DNA of 41,676 nucleotides from Streptomyces sp. NRRL S-340 (GCF_000720185.1 NZ_JOIY01000060.1:1-41676), one strand, 5' to 3'; shown: positions 23,462-33,927, numbered from the stretch's first letter. Program-made: numbers and translations. Notes: generated from the letters alone by a model not told the origin.

Positions 23462-24712
23462 ATCTCCGCACCCCGCCCGCCCCGCGCCCTGGTCCTCCTG
23501 ACCGCGCTGACCGCCTGCGCCGCCCTGGCCGCCGGCGCCACCTGCCTCCCGGCCGCCGCCCGCCCCGCGTCCGGCGGTGCCCCCGGCCCCGCGTCCGGCG
23601 CGACCAGGAACGTCGCCTACCGCGGCCACACGTTCACCGTCCCCGCCGACTGGCAGGTCGTCGACCTCACCGCCGACCCCACGGCCTGCGTCCGCTTCGA
23701 CCGGCACGCCGTCTACCTCGGCGACCCGGCCGGGAACCAGGACTGCCCGGCCCGGGTCACCGGCCGCACCGAGGCCCTGTGGGTACGGCCCGCCACCACC
23801 ACGAAGGCGGCCGTCACCGAGAACCGCACCGCCCACCTCTTCCACGCCACGGCCGCCGCCGAGGGGATCGCCGTCACCGCCCCCTACCGCGACGACCGGG
23901 CGACGGTCGAACGGGTGCTGGACAGCGCCGGGCTGCCCGTCGCCACCGCCCGCACCGAGACGGCCGACCCGGTGACCGACCCCGCCCAGTCCGTCCCGGC
24001 GCTGCCCGCCGACGCGACCGCCCACCGGGGAAAGGGCTTCGACACCTGCGCCGCGCCGGGCCAGAGCGCCATGGACGCCTGGAAGGCCGGCTCGCCCTAC
24101 GGCGCCGTCGGCATCTACATCGGCGGCGTCAACCGCGGCTGCGCCCAGGCGAACCTGACCGCCGACTGGGTGCGCACGCAGTACACCAAGGGCTGGCGCG
24201 TCCTGCCGCTCTACGTCGGCCCGCAGCCCTCCGCGGGCGCCGGGAGCTGCGCGGACGACTGCGCCGCCATCACCGACCCGGCGGCGCAGGGCAGGGCCGC
24301 GGCCGAGGACGCGGCCGCCCAGGCCGGCGCGCTCGGGCTGGGCAAGGGCGCGGTGCTCTACAACGACCTGGAGCAGTACACGCCCGGCGCCGCCGTCACC
24401 GCCCGGGTCCTCGGCTACCTGGAGGCCTGGACCGGCCGGCTGCACGAGCTGGGCTACCGCTCCGGCGCCTACGGCAGCGTCTCGTCCCTCGTCGCCGACC
24501 TGGTCGGCAACGCCACCGGGACCACCTTGCCCGACGTGATCCACTTCGCGCACTGGAACGACGAGGCCGTCACCACGGACGCGGCCCTGCCCGCCGCCCT
24601 GTGGGCCGACGGGCAGCGGGTCCACCAGTACGCGGGCGACCGGACCGAGACGTACGGCGGGGCGAAGATCAACATCGACCGGGACCAGCTGGACGTGGGC
24701 ACCGGCGCGTGA
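23462..24712 (+). CDS. Secreted DUF1906 glycoside hydrolase-like protein (apparent ATC start)
   Basis: 416 residues if translation begins at ATC 23462. This is chosen because GAGGAG lies 6 nt upstream and a clean signal peptide follows (SAPRPPRALVLLTALTACAALAAG, then an AAARP cleavage region). No ATG, GTG or TTG exists in frame between 23402 and the end of the signal peptide. The alternative ATG 23336 would add 42 basic residues. Residues about 60-190 are of unknown fold. From GFDTCAAPG onward it is the DUF1906 domain (Rv2525c-like), with a GH25-like barrel: GIYIGG, LYNDLEQYTP, HFAHWND, VHQY and INIDRDQLD. It probably acts on the cell wall or an extracellular polysaccharide; no activity can be claimed. 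Confidence 0.8.
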   Translation: MSAPRPPRALVLLTALTACAALAAGATCLPAAARPASGGAPGPASGATRNVAYRGHTFTVPADWQVVDLTADPTACVRFDRHAVYLGDPAGNQDCPARVTGRTEALWVRPATTTKAAVTENRTAHLFHATAAAEGIAVTAPYRDDRATVERVLDSAGLPVATARTETADPVTDPAQSVPALPADATAHRGKGFDTCAAPGQSAMDAWKAGSPYGAVGIYIGGVNRGCAQANLTADWVRTQYTKGWRVLPLYVGPQPSAGAGSCADDCAAITDPAAQGRAAAEDAAAQAGALGLGKGAVLYNDLEQYTPGAAVTARVLGYLEAWTGRLHELGYRSGAYGSVSSLVADLVGNATGTTLPDVIHFAHWNDEAVTTDAALPAALWADGQRVHQYAGDRTETYGGAKINIDRDQLDVGTGA

Positions 24713-24790
24713 GCCGGGCGCGCGCGGGGTGTCCGCGACCGAGCGCCGTTCGTCTCACTTGATGAGCAGATGAAGGGACCCGCTGAGTGA

Positions 24791-26161
<1,371 letters not shown>

Positions 26162-26208
26162 GCGCCGCGCCGGGGCCGCCGGAAGCCCGGGGCCCGTCGG
26201 TGCCGGAC

Positions 26209-26240
26209 TGGGGCGCGGATCACACATGGTCCGCGCCCCA
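26209..26240 (+). terminator. aroH terminator hairpin
   Basis: TGGGGCGCGGA (26209-26219) pairs perfectly with TCCGCGCCCCA (26230-26240): an 11-bp stem with a 10-nt loop. Confidence 0.65.
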
Positions 26241-26268
26241 CCCGCTTTCCCGGGTCCGGACCGAAAGG

Positions 26269-26287
26269 TAAGGTTAGGTTTGCCTCA
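26269..26287 (+). promoter_or_regulatory. Iron box (DmdR/IdeR-type operator) upstream of bfd
   Basis: TAAGGTTAGGTTTGCCTCA matches 14 of 19 positions of the IdeR/DmdR/DtxR consensus TTAGGTTAGGCTCACCTAA. It lies 54-72 nt upstream of the bfd start, where an iron-bound repressor would block transcription. Confidence 0.75.
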
Positions 26288-26340
26288 CCGAGAAGTCGGG
26301 GCGGCACCACTGATCGATCCCGGCGGGAGGTGAGCCGAAC

Positions 26341-26622
26341 GTGTACGTCTGCAGTTGCTTCGGCATCACCGAGCAGCAGGTCAAGCAGCACGCGGAGAGC
26401 GGCGCCTGCACGCCCCGCCAGATCGCCTCGGCCTGCAAGGCGGGCACGGACTGCGGCGGCTGCGTCCGCCGCATCCAGGCCCTGCTCGGCCGGGGCGCGT
26501 GCCCGCGCCGGGAACTGATCGAACGGCGCGCCCCGGCGTTCGTGGAGCTCGGCCCCCAGGCGGCCGACGCCGCCGCACAGGCCGCCGACGCGGTCCCCGG
26601 GGAACTGGGCGACGCCGCCTAG
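26341..26622 (+). CDS. bfd: Bacterioferritin-associated ferredoxin
   Basis: 93 residues from GTG 26341, with GGGAGG about 12 nt upstream. The N-terminal 50 residues are the BFD-like [2Fe-2S] domain: Cys4 and Cys6 in MYVCSC, Cys38 and Cys41 in DCGGC. The C-terminal 35 residues are an Ala/Asp-rich extension not needed for the cluster. Bfd passes electrons to the bacterioferritin haem to release stored iron. It is convergent with bfr, 28 nt apart, and has an iron box in its promoter, consistent with induction when iron is short. Confidence 0.93.
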   Translation: MYVCSCFGITEQQVKQHAESGACTPRQIASACKAGTDCGGCVRRIQALLGRGACPRRELIERRAPAFVELGPQAADAAAQAADAVPGELGDAA

Positions 26623-26650
26623 CGGTCCGTCCGGCCGGCCACAGGCCCCC

Positions 26651-27169
26651 TCAGTGGGCGGAGAAGCCGCTGGTGCCCGGGCCCGACGAGTCCGGCTGGC
26701 TCTGCTCGATGACCGTCGACAGGTACAGCGCCTCGCCCAGCTTGTCGACCAGTTCCAGCTGGGTGTCCAGGTAGTCGATGTGGTGTTCCTCGTCGGCCAG
26801 GATCGCCTCGAAGACGTTCGCGGAGGTGATGTCGCCCTTCTCGCGCATCACGTCCACGCCCCGGCGCAGCCGGTCGATGGCCTCCACCTCGATCTGCCGG
26901 TCGGCCCGGAACATCTCGGTCACCGTCTGCCCGACCTGCACGTGGAAGAGCCGCTGGTAGTTGGGCAGACCGTCCAGGAGCAGGATCCGGTCGGTCAGGA
27001 TCTCCGCGTGCCGCATCTCGTCGAACGACTCGGCCCGGGTGTACTCCGCGAGCTTCGACCACCCCTTGTGGTCCTGGAGCTTGGCGTGCAGGAAGTACTG
27101 GTTGATCGCGGTCAGCTCGGCGGTGAGCTGCTCGTTGAGCAGTTCGATGACCTCGGGGTCGCCTTGCAT
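26651..27169 (-). CDS. bfr: Bacterioferritin
   Basis: 172 residues from ATG 27169, with AAGGAG 8 nt upstream. Ferroxidase ligands are all at classical positions: Glu18, Glu51, His54, Glu94, Glu127, His130. Met52, the haem ligand, is present in DEMRHAE. It forms a 24-subunit shell that oxidises and stores iron. The C-terminal 15 residues (SQPDSSGPGTSGFSAH) extend past the usual end and are probably disordered. It is convergent with bfd. No iron box is visible upstream; instead there is a nested inverted repeat at 27207-27236. Confidence 0.95.
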   Translation of the reverse strand: MQGDPEVIELLNEQLTAELTAINQYFLHAKLQDHKGWSKLAEYTRAESFDEMRHAEILTDRILLLDGLPNYQRLFHVQVGQTVTEMFRADRQIEVEAIDRLRRGVDVMREKGDITSANVFEAILADEEHHIDYLDTQLELVDKLGEALYLSTVIEQSQPDSSGPGTSGFSAH

Positions 27170-27206
27170 GCGGGTAACTCCTTCTGGCTGACGGGGGCTG
27201 ACTGGA

Positions 27207-27236
27207 CGGATACGGGCCGGTATAGACCGATATCCG
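27207..27236 (-). promoter_or_regulatory. Nested inverted repeat upstream of bfr
   Basis: CGGATA (27207-27212) and TATCCG (27231-27236) enclose CGGTATAGACCG, itself an inverted repeat. It lies 38-67 nt before the bfr start. It could be an operator or a leader hairpin; the binder is unknown. Confidence 0.4.
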
Positions 27237-27351
27237 CCGCATGATTTCACCGGCACCCACGGTCGTCCAGTAAGTGCACGCTTAGTGCGAGTTGTCCGTA
27301 TCGGCGCGGGGCTGGTCCTGCGCACCCCGCCCGGTCTGTCAGGATGGAGGC

Positions 27352-28008
27352 ATGGGTCAGCCGGTGGAACGCGCATCTGGGGAGGCGTCGGGAGCAGCGC
27401 CGGGAGCAGCGGCACAGCCGGGGCTTCCGCCGGGTCAGCGGCTGCAGCGGGGCTGGCCGGTCACGCACTACGGCCCGGTGCCGAAGTTCCGGCCCGAGCG
27501 CTGGGACTTCCGGGTCTTCGGCGCCACCGCCGACGGCGAGAAGCACTGCTGGAACCACGACGAGTTCACGGCCCTGCCGTACACCACCGTGGTCGCCGAC
27601 CTGCACTGCGTCACGAAGTTCAGCATGCTCGGCGCCGAGTGGGGCGGCATCCCGGCCCGTACGATCCTGGACATCGCCCCGCCCGCGCCGGACGTCACCC
27701 ATGTGATGGTCTGGGCGGAGTACGGCTTCAGCTCGAACCTGCGCCTGACGGACTTCACCGCCGACGGGACGCTGTTCGCCACCCACAAGGACGGGGAACT
27801 GCTGACCGCCGAGCACGGCTTCCCGCTCCGCCTGATCGTCCCCCACCTGTACGCCTGGAAAGGCCCCAAGTGGGTCCGCGGCGTGGAGTACATGACCGCG
27901 GACCGCCGCGGCTTCTGGGAGGAACGCGGCTACCACAACATCGGCGACCCCTGGCGGGAACAGCGCTACTCCTACCAGGAGGGACCGGGCGACGGCCCGG
28001 GGCTGTGA
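27352..28008 (+). CDS. Sulfite-oxidase-like molybdopterin oxidoreductase
   Basis: 218 residues from ATG 27352. The oxidoreductase molybdopterin-binding fold is recognisable: WDFRVFGATADGEKHCWNHDEFTALP, then DLHCVTKFS with Cys86 as the expected molybdenum ligand, WGGIPARTIL, and the C-terminal LRLIVPHLYAWKGPKWVRGVE. It resembles small cytosolic YedY-type proteins that reduce oxidised substrates, but here there is no Tat or Sec signal. The N-terminal 30 residues are Gly/Ala/Pro-rich. An AGGA about 8 nt upstream is a weak SD. It is convergent with the endonuclease IV gene. Substrate and redox partner are unknown. Confidence 0.85.
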   Translation: MGQPVERASGEASGAAPGAAAQPGLPPGQRLQRGWPVTHYGPVPKFRPERWDFRVFGATADGEKHCWNHDEFTALPYTTVVADLHCVTKFSMLGAEWGGIPARTILDIAPPAPDVTHVMVWAEYGFSSNLRLTDFTADGTLFATHKDGELLTAEHGFPLRLIVPHLYAWKGPKWVRGVEYMTADRRGFWEERGYHNIGDPWREQRYSYQEGPGDGPGL

Positions 28009-28015
28009 CCGGGGA

Positions 28016-28075
28016 CGGGGCACGCGTGCGCCCCGGGACGCGGCTGGTCGGGCGTGAGTCCGGACCGGGGTCCGG
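28016..28075. terminator. Bidirectional hairpins between convergent genes
   Basis: GGGGC...GCCCC at 28016-28033 and the perfect CCGGAC-cggg-GTCCGG at 28060-28075 lie between the converging oxidoreductase and endonuclease IV genes. Confidence 0.5.
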
Positions 28076-28098
28076 CCCTCGCCGGGTGCGGGCGCGGC

Positions 28099-28998
28099 TC
28101 AGCCGTCCCTGAGTTTCTTCAGGCGGGCCACGTCCGCGGCGTGCCCCTCCTTGCCGCCGGGCGTCTCGATGACCAGCGGAACGCCCGCGGTCGCCGGGTG
28201 GGTCATCAGGGCGCGGAAGGGATCCTCGCCGATGTGGCCGCCGCCGATGTTCTCGTGCCGGTCCTTGTGGGCGCCCACCACGTCCTTGGAGTCGTTGGCG
28301 TGGATCAGCTTCAGCCGGCCCTCGCCGACCGTGTCCACCAGCAGGTCGAGCGTCTGGTGCATGCCGTCCGGGCCGGTCAGGTCGTGCCCGGCGGCGAAGA
28401 TGTGGCAGGTGTCCAGGCACACGCCCAGCTTCGGGTGGGCGTCCAGGGCCTCGAAGTACGGTCCGAAGTCCCAGGTGCGCGAGCACAGCGACGCGCCCTG
28501 TCCGGCGGTCGACTCCAGCAGCAGGTACGGATCGTCCTCACGGGTCAGCTCGTCGAGCAGCGGCAGCAGGTGCTCCCGTACCTGCTTCAGGGCCGGTGCG
28601 CGGTCCCGGCCGCCGGTGGCGCTCCCGGTGTGCACGACGACCCCGAGTGCGCCGATCTCCCGCCCCCGCCGCAGCGAGTGCCGCAGCGAGTGGACCGAGC
28701 GCTCCACGGTCGCCTCGGTGTGCGAGCCGAAGTTGATCAGGTACGGCGCGTGGACGTACGCCGGGACCGACGCCTCGGCGCAGGCCGCGCGGAACGCCTC
28801 GTCCTGGCGCGGGTCGCCGGTGGGCGTGGCCCAGCCGCGCGGGTTGGCGACGAAGACCTGCACGGTCTCGGCCTCCAGCTCACGGGCGTAGGACAGGCCC
28901 ACGGAGTGGAGGCCGCCGGCCACCGGCACGTGGCCGCCGATCGGATTGCGGGCGGCGCCCGTGCGGGGAGGGGAAGCGGGGGACTGCTGACTGCTCAC
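28099..28998 (-). CDS. nfo: Endonuclease IV (AP endonuclease family 2)
   Basis: 299 residues from GTG 28998. TIM-barrel AP-endonuclease motifs with metal ligands are visible: IGGHVPVAGGL, YVHAPYLINFG, GVVVHTGSA, LLLESTAGQG, GVCLDTCHIFAAG, LIHANDSKDVVGAHKDRHENIGGGHIG and VIETPGG. It cuts DNA 5' of abasic sites during base-excision repair with three zinc ions. No strong SD precedes GTG 28998. It is transcribed away from the kinase gene end at 29060, which lies on the same strand 61 nt upstream, so the two could share a transcript. Confidence 0.9.
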   Translation of the reverse strand: MSSQQSPASPPRTGAARNPIGGHVPVAGGLHSVGLSYARELEAETVQVFVANPRGWATPTGDPRQDEAFRAACAEASVPAYVHAPYLINFGSHTEATVERSVHSLRHSLRRGREIGALGVVVHTGSATGGRDRAPALKQVREHLLPLLDELTREDDPYLLLESTAGQGASLCSRTWDFGPYFEALDAHPKLGVCLDTCHIFAAGHDLTGPDGMHQTLDLLVDTVGEGRLKLIHANDSKDVVGAHKDRHENIGGGHIGEDPFRALMTHPATAGVPLVIETPGGKEGHAADVARLKKLRDG

Positions 28999-29059
28999 CC
29001 GTTCAGGGTGTCATGCGGCCCGTGGCCGGTGGCCGCGGACCGTCGTGATCCCCGTCTCG

Positions 29060-31000
29060 TCACCTGATGGTGATCTTTATCGTCGAGCCCTTCGGCGCCT
29101 GCTCGCCGCCCCGCACCGACTGCTTCTTGACGGTGTCGCCGAACAGACCGAGGAGCCCGCGGTCCTCCTCGACCTGGAAACCGGCGTCCTGGAGCGCCTT
29201 CTTCGCGTCGTCGACGCTGTCGCCCGTGACGTCGGGGACGTCGGCCATCTCCGGGCCCTTGGACAGCGTCAGCGTGACCGTGTCGCCCTCGGCCGCCCTG
29301 CCGTCGGGTCCCGGCGTCTGCCGCGCGACCTGGCCCTTGTCGAACTCGGAGTTGACCTGCTCGGACGCGATCGTCACCTTCAGGCCCGCGTCCTCCAGGT
29401 CGGACTTCGCCTGGTCCAGGTCCTCGCCCGTGACGTCCGGCACGTCCACCGGGCGGCCCCTGCTGACGACGAGCGCGATCGCCGAGCCCGCGTGGCGCGC
29501 GGTGCCCGTCCCCGGGTCCGTGCTGATCACCGAGCCCGCCTCTACGTCCTCGCTGAAGGCGCGGCTCACCATGCCCGGCTCCAGCCCGGCCTTCCTCAGC
29601 AGGTCCTGGGCCTCGTCCAGCGGGCGGCCCCCGAGGTCCGGCACCTTCACGGTCTCCGGGCCGTCGGAGACGGTGAGGGTCACCGAGTCGTGGCTGCGGA
29701 TCCGGGCGCCCGCCGCCGGGTCGGTACTGATGACCGTGCCGCGCTTGACGGTGTCGCTGTAGGCGTGCTTGACGTCCTTGACGTCGAGACCGGTGTCCCT
29801 GAGCCGCTCGCGGGCCTGCGCCTCGGTCTTCGCCAGCAGCGGCGGCACCTTCGTGAACTGGCCGGAGTTGATGTACCAGACGCCCCCGCCCAGGGCGAGG
29901 ACGAGCAGTACGGCGGCGACGACCGTCAGCACCAGCCGCCGGGGCCGCCGGGCCGGGCGCCGGGGCGCGAGGGCCGCGGGCGCCTCCAGGCGGCTGGTGC
30001 GGTGCAGCGCGGCCCCCGCCGCGGCGTCCTCGTCGTCCTCGTTGACGGGCAGCGGGCGCGGCATCGTCAGCGCGCGCGGGATCACGCTCGTGCGGTCCTG
30101 CGCGTTGTCGTGCTCAGCGCTGCGGGCCTGCGGCGGCAGGGCGTCCAGCTGCTGCGCGGTGAGCGCCGCCCGGGCCTGCCGGGTCCGGGCGAGCAGCGCC
30201 ACCGCGTCGTGCGGCCGCACGTCCGGGGTGCGCGCGGTGGCCGCCGCGACCAGCTCGTCCAGTCCGACGGGCAGCCCGGGGACCGCGGCGGACGGGGCCG
30301 GCACGTCCTCGTGCAGGTGCTGGTACAGCACCTGGGCGGGACTGTCGCCCGGGTGGGGCTTGGCGCCGGTCAGCATCTCGTACAGCACCACACCGCACGC
30401 GTACACGTCGACCCGGGGGTCGGCGGTGCCCTGCTCGATCTGCTCGGGGGCGAGGTAGGAGACGGTGCCGAGGACGGCGCCGGTGGTGCTGGTGACCGAG
30501 TCCACGGCCCGGACCAGTCCGAAGTCGGCGACCTTGACCCGGCCGTCGTCCCCTATCAGGACGTTCTCCGGCTTCATGTCGCGGTGCACGAACCCGGCGC
30601 GGTGCGCCGCGCCGAGCGCCGCGAGCACCGGCTCCAGGATGTCCAGCGCGGCCCGCGGCTGCAGCGCCCCGCGCTCGCGCAGCACGTCCCGCAGCGTGCA
30701 GCCGGCGATGTACTCCATGGCCAGGTAGACGTACGACCCGTCGGTGCCCTGGTCGAAGACCTGCACGACGTTCGGGTGGTCCAGGCGGGCCACCGACTTG
30801 GCCTCCCGGATGAACCGCTCCACGAACGACCCGTCGGCGGCGAGCGCCGGGTGCATCACCTTGAGGGCGAGCACCCGGTCCAGGCGGGTGTCCAGGCCCC
30901 GGTAGACCGTGGCCATCCCGCCGACGGCGATCCGCGCGTCGACGCGATACCGGCCGTCGAGCACCTGCCCGACGAGAGGGTCCTGAAGGGTCGTATCCAC
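29060..31000 (-). CDS. Ser/Thr protein kinase with four PASTA domains
   Basis: 646 residues from GTG 31000. Kinase domain 17-280: VGGMATVYRG loop, Lys47 in ALKVMH, HRDMKPEN (139-146), ADFG (158-161), and a Ser/Thr-rich activation loop (167-180) before LAPEQ. A proline/arginine juxtamembrane linker precedes one transmembrane helix (about 355-374). Four extracellular PASTA repeats follow (from about 380 to the end), each with a VPDxxGxxxDxAxxxLxxAG pattern. Such kinases sense peptidoglycan fragments and phosphorylate cell-wall and division proteins. Its position between aroG and an Rv2175c homologue marks it as the PknL-locus kinase. The protein is close to PknB in layout. Confidence 0.93.
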   Translation of the reverse strand: MDTTLQDPLVGQVLDGRYRVDARIAVGGMATVYRGLDTRLDRVLALKVMHPALAADGSFVERFIREAKSVARLDHPNVVQVFDQGTDGSYVYLAMEYIAGCTLRDVLRERGALQPRAALDILEPVLAALGAAHRAGFVHRDMKPENVLIGDDGRVKVADFGLVRAVDSVTSTTGAVLGTVSYLAPEQIEQGTADPRVDVYACGVVLYEMLTGAKPHPGDSPAQVLYQHLHEDVPAPSAAVPGLPVGLDELVAAATARTPDVRPHDAVALLARTRQARAALTAQQLDALPPQARSAEHDNAQDRTSVIPRALTMPRPLPVNEDDEDAAAGAALHRTSRLEAPAALAPRRPARRPRRLVLTVVAAVLLVLALGGGVWYINSGQFTKVPPLLAKTEAQARERLRDTGLDVKDVKHAYSDTVKRGTVISTDPAAGARIRSHDSVTLTVSDGPETVKVPDLGGRPLDEAQDLLRKAGLEPGMVSRAFSEDVEAGSVISTDPGTGTARHAGSAIALVVSRGRPVDVPDVTGEDLDQAKSDLEDAGLKVTIASEQVNSEFDKGQVARQTPGPDGRAAEGDTVTLTLSKGPEMADVPDVTGDSVDDAKKALQDAGFQVEEDRGLLGLFGDTVKKQSVRGGEQAPKGSTIKITIR

Positions 31001-31007
31001 GCAGGGG

Positions 31008-31013
31008 AGTCTA
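31008..31013 (-). promoter_or_regulatory. TAGACT -10-like hexamer, leaderless kinase gene
   Basis: On the minus strand TAGACT lies 7 nt before GTG 31000, with no SD. Confidence 0.4.
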
Positions 31014-31155
31014 CGAGCCGCCACGGACACCCGAGCCGCCGAGCGGCGCTCCGCGGCGGGACTGCAGCCGACCTGTGACGCTTCCCACGCGCGCGGGCGG
31101 CGAGCCGGGGGCGTGCGCGGGGCGCGCAGGCGAGGCGCGTTCTCGGGCGGCAATC

Positions 31156-31187
31156 GCGGCCCCCTCCCTGTGCGAGGGGGGCCGCGG
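31156..31187 (-). terminator. Terminator of the thiO-thiS-thiG operon
   Basis: CGCGGCCCCCTC pairs with GAGGGGGGCCGCG (one bulge), 25 nt past the thiG stop on the minus strand. Confidence 0.65.
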
Positions 31188-31211
31188 AAGACCGGGGGCG
31201 CCTGACCGGCT

Positions 31212-32009
<798 letters not shown>

Positions 32010-32222
32010 TCAGCCTCCTTGGACGGCGGTGAGGATCTCGACGCGGTCGCCCTCGGCCAGGGCCGTGGAGGGCCACCGGTCGCGCGGGACGACGGTCTCG
32101 TTGAGGGCGGCGGCCACGCCCGAGGGCGCCGCGGTCAGGGTCCGTACGACGGCGTCGAGGGCCGTGCCGGGCGCGAACTCGCGCGGCTCGCCGTTGACGG
32201 AGATGCGGACGGGGGTGCTCAT
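32010..32222 (-). CDS. thiS: Sulfur carrier protein ThiS
   Basis: 70 residues, a ubiquitin-like beta-grasp protein that ends in the required Gly-Gly (TAVQGG). ThiF/MoeB-type enzymes adenylate and thiocarboxylate this terminus, and ThiG takes the sulfur for the thiazole ring. Its ATG overlaps the thiO stop (ATGA, 32219-32222), and thiG follows after 3 nt, so all three are probably translationally coupled. Confidence 0.94.
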   Translation of the reverse strand: MSTPVRISVNGEPREFAPGTALDAVVRTLTAAPSGVAAALNETVVPRDRWPSTALAEGDRVEILTAVQGG

Positions 32223-33385
32223 GCGGGCTGCTCCGTGAGGGTGGCGGCGTGGAAACGCCGCGGGCTGAAGGGGCGGGCCTCGTCCGGCAGCTCGCCGGTG
32301 GCCAGGACGTGCGCCATGACGTCACCGGTGACCGGGGTGAGCAGCACACCGTTGCGGTAGTGCCCGGTGGCCACCAGCAGTCCGTCCAGACCGGTCGGGC
32401 CGAGCAGTGGCGCGTTGTCGGGGGAGCCGGGGCGCAGCCCGGCGCGGGTCTCGGTCAGCGGCAGCTCGGTGATGCCGGGCACCAGCTCGTGCGCGTCGCG
32501 CAGCAGCTCGTAGACGCCGCCCGCCGTCACCGTGGTGTCCCAGCCCAGTTCCTCGCTGGTGGCCCCGACGACCAGCTCGCCGCTGAGCCGCGGCACCAGG
32601 TAGAGGTGGCCGCCGCGCACCACGGCCCGCACCGTGCGGCTCAGGAACGGCGCGTACCGCTGCGGCACGGTCAGCCGGAGCACCTGCCCCTTCACCGGCC
32701 GCACCGGCGGCAGCAGGTCGTCCGGGACCCCCGCGAGGCGTCCGCTGAGGCTGCCGGCGGCCAGTACCACCTGCCCGGCGCCGAGCGCGGTGCCCTCGCG
32801 CAGCACGCAGCCCGTGGCCCGCTCCCGTTCGACGGTGAGCCGCTCGGCCCAGGCGCGGTGGAAGACCACGCCCGCGTGCTCGCAGGCCACGACCAGGGCG
32901 GCGGCCAGCCGCCGCGGGTCGATCTGGTGGTCGCCGTCCACCCGGAGCCCGCCGCGCACGCCCGGCGCGAGCATCGGCTCCAGGCGCCGGCACTCGCGCC
33001 CCGACAGCCACTCCGACTCCAGCCCCGAGCGGCGTTGCAGGGCGTGCAGTTCCCGCAGGTGGGCGCGGTCGTCGGCGTCCAGCGCGACGGCCAGCGTGCC
33101 GCACCTGCGGTAGCCGAGGTCGTGGCCGGTCAGTTCGGTCAGCTCGGCCGCGAAGTCCGGGTAGCGGCGGGCCGAGGCCAGGTTCAGGCCGAGCAGGGTC
33201 TCCTCGCCGTAGTGCAGTTCCGTGACGGCGGCCAGCATCCCGGCGGCCACCTGCGCCGCACCGCCGCCCGGCTCGGGGTCCACCACGGCCGCGGAGAGCC
33301 CACGCCGGGCCGCGCGCCAGGCGGTCACGAGCCCGATGATCCCGCCCCCGACGACGAGGACGTCAGACGTACGTGGCAACGACAT
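32219..33385 (-). CDS. thiO: Glycine oxidase
   Basis: 388 residues from ATG 33385. DVLVVGGGIIGLVTAWRAARRG (8-29) is the FAD-binding Rossmann start of the D-amino-acid/glycine oxidase family. RVDGDHQIDPRRLAAALV, PVKGQVLRL and LRPGSPDNAPLLGPTGLDGLLVATGHYRNGVLLTP are typical ThiO blocks. It oxidises glycine to the imine used by ThiG. Upstream in-frame sequence runs into the TPP riboswitch and is not coding. ThiO rather than ThiH is the aerobic choice, as expected for Streptomyces. Confidence 0.94.
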   Translation of the reverse strand: MSLPRTSDVLVVGGGIIGLVTAWRAARRGLSAAVVDPEPGGGAAQVAAGMLAAVTELHYGEETLLGLNLASARRYPDFAAELTELTGHDLGYRRCGTLAVALDADDRAHLRELHALQRRSGLESEWLSGRECRRLEPMLAPGVRGGLRVDGDHQIDPRRLAAALVVACEHAGVVFHRAWAERLTVERERATGCVLREGTALGAGQVVLAAGSLSGRLAGVPDDLLPPVRPVKGQVLRLTVPQRYAPFLSRTVRAVVRGGHLYLVPRLSGELVVGATSEELGWDTTVTAGGVYELLRDAHELVPGITELPLTETRAGLRPGSPDNAPLLGPTGLDGLLVATGHYRNGVLLTPVTGDVMAHVLATGELPDEARPFSPRRFHAATLTEQPA

Positions 33386-33397
33386 GGGCGTCCAGCC

Positions 33398-33488
33398 CCT
33401 CCCTTCGCCGGCATGACCCGGATCAGGTTCGTACGGTCGGAGGCCGCCAGCCTCCCTCTCAGCCCGGTGCGTCCGGGCTCCCGCGAGT
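33398..33488 (-). promoter_or_regulatory. TPP riboswitch (THI element) of thiO-thiS-thiG
   Basis: On the minus strand the hallmark blocks occur in order: GGGAGCCCGGACGCACCGGG hairpin, CTGAGAGG, GAACCTGATCCGGGT, and CATGCCGGCGAAGGGA. The aptamer ends 13 nt before the thiO start, so GGGAGGGG near the SD may be sequestered, consistent with translational control. TAGGGT (33509-33504) upstream is a likely -10. Confidence 0.95.
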
Positions 33489-33546
33489 GCTTGTACGGTG
33501 GCCACCCTAGTCCTTGGAGCAGCGCTTTTGTAAGGGAGCCTCCCGT

Positions 33547-33888
33547 ATGCCGCCCTCGCTGGACGGTCTCGTCCTCGCCCCCGTCGCCGACCAGGCCCCC
33601 GGCCAGGTGGGCACCCGGACCCGCTTCACCTACCACGAACGGGGCGGGGAGATATGGGCCGAGTACGCGGGCGGCGACGTCGTCCGCGGTCACCTGGTGG
33701 GCACCAGGGAGGGCGACCGGCTCGACTTCCGTTACGTCCAGCTCAAGCACGACGGCACGACCTCCTCGGGGCACTGCGTCTCCACGGTGGTCGAACTGCC
33801 CGACGGCCGGGTGCGGCTGGAGGAGACGTGGGAGTGGGAGTCGCAGGCGGGGAGCGGCACGAGCGTGGTGGAACAGGTGGGTGACTGA
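33547..33888 (+). CDS. Small conserved protein of unknown function
   Basis: 113 residues from ATG 33547, with AAGGGAG about 8 nt upstream; an in-frame ATG at 33514 has no SD. The sequence is a series of short amphipathic strands (RTRFTYHERGGEIWAEYAGG, VRGHLVGTREGDRLDFRYVQL, GHCVSTVVELPDGRVRLEETWEW), which suggests a small beta-barrel, lipocalin-like or similar. I cannot assign a function; such proteins are sometimes labelled N-acetylglutamate synthase in databases, which the sequence does not support. It is divergent from the thi operon. Confidence 0.75.
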   Translation: MPPSLDGLVLAPVADQAPGQVGTRTRFTYHERGGEIWAEYAGGDVVRGHLVGTREGDRLDFRYVQLKHDGTTSSGHCVSTVVELPDGRVRLEETWEWESQAGSGTSVVEQVGD

Positions 33889-33927
33889 CGGCGGCGGGCG
33901 CGGCGCGGCTCCGGCGGGGGCATGACA

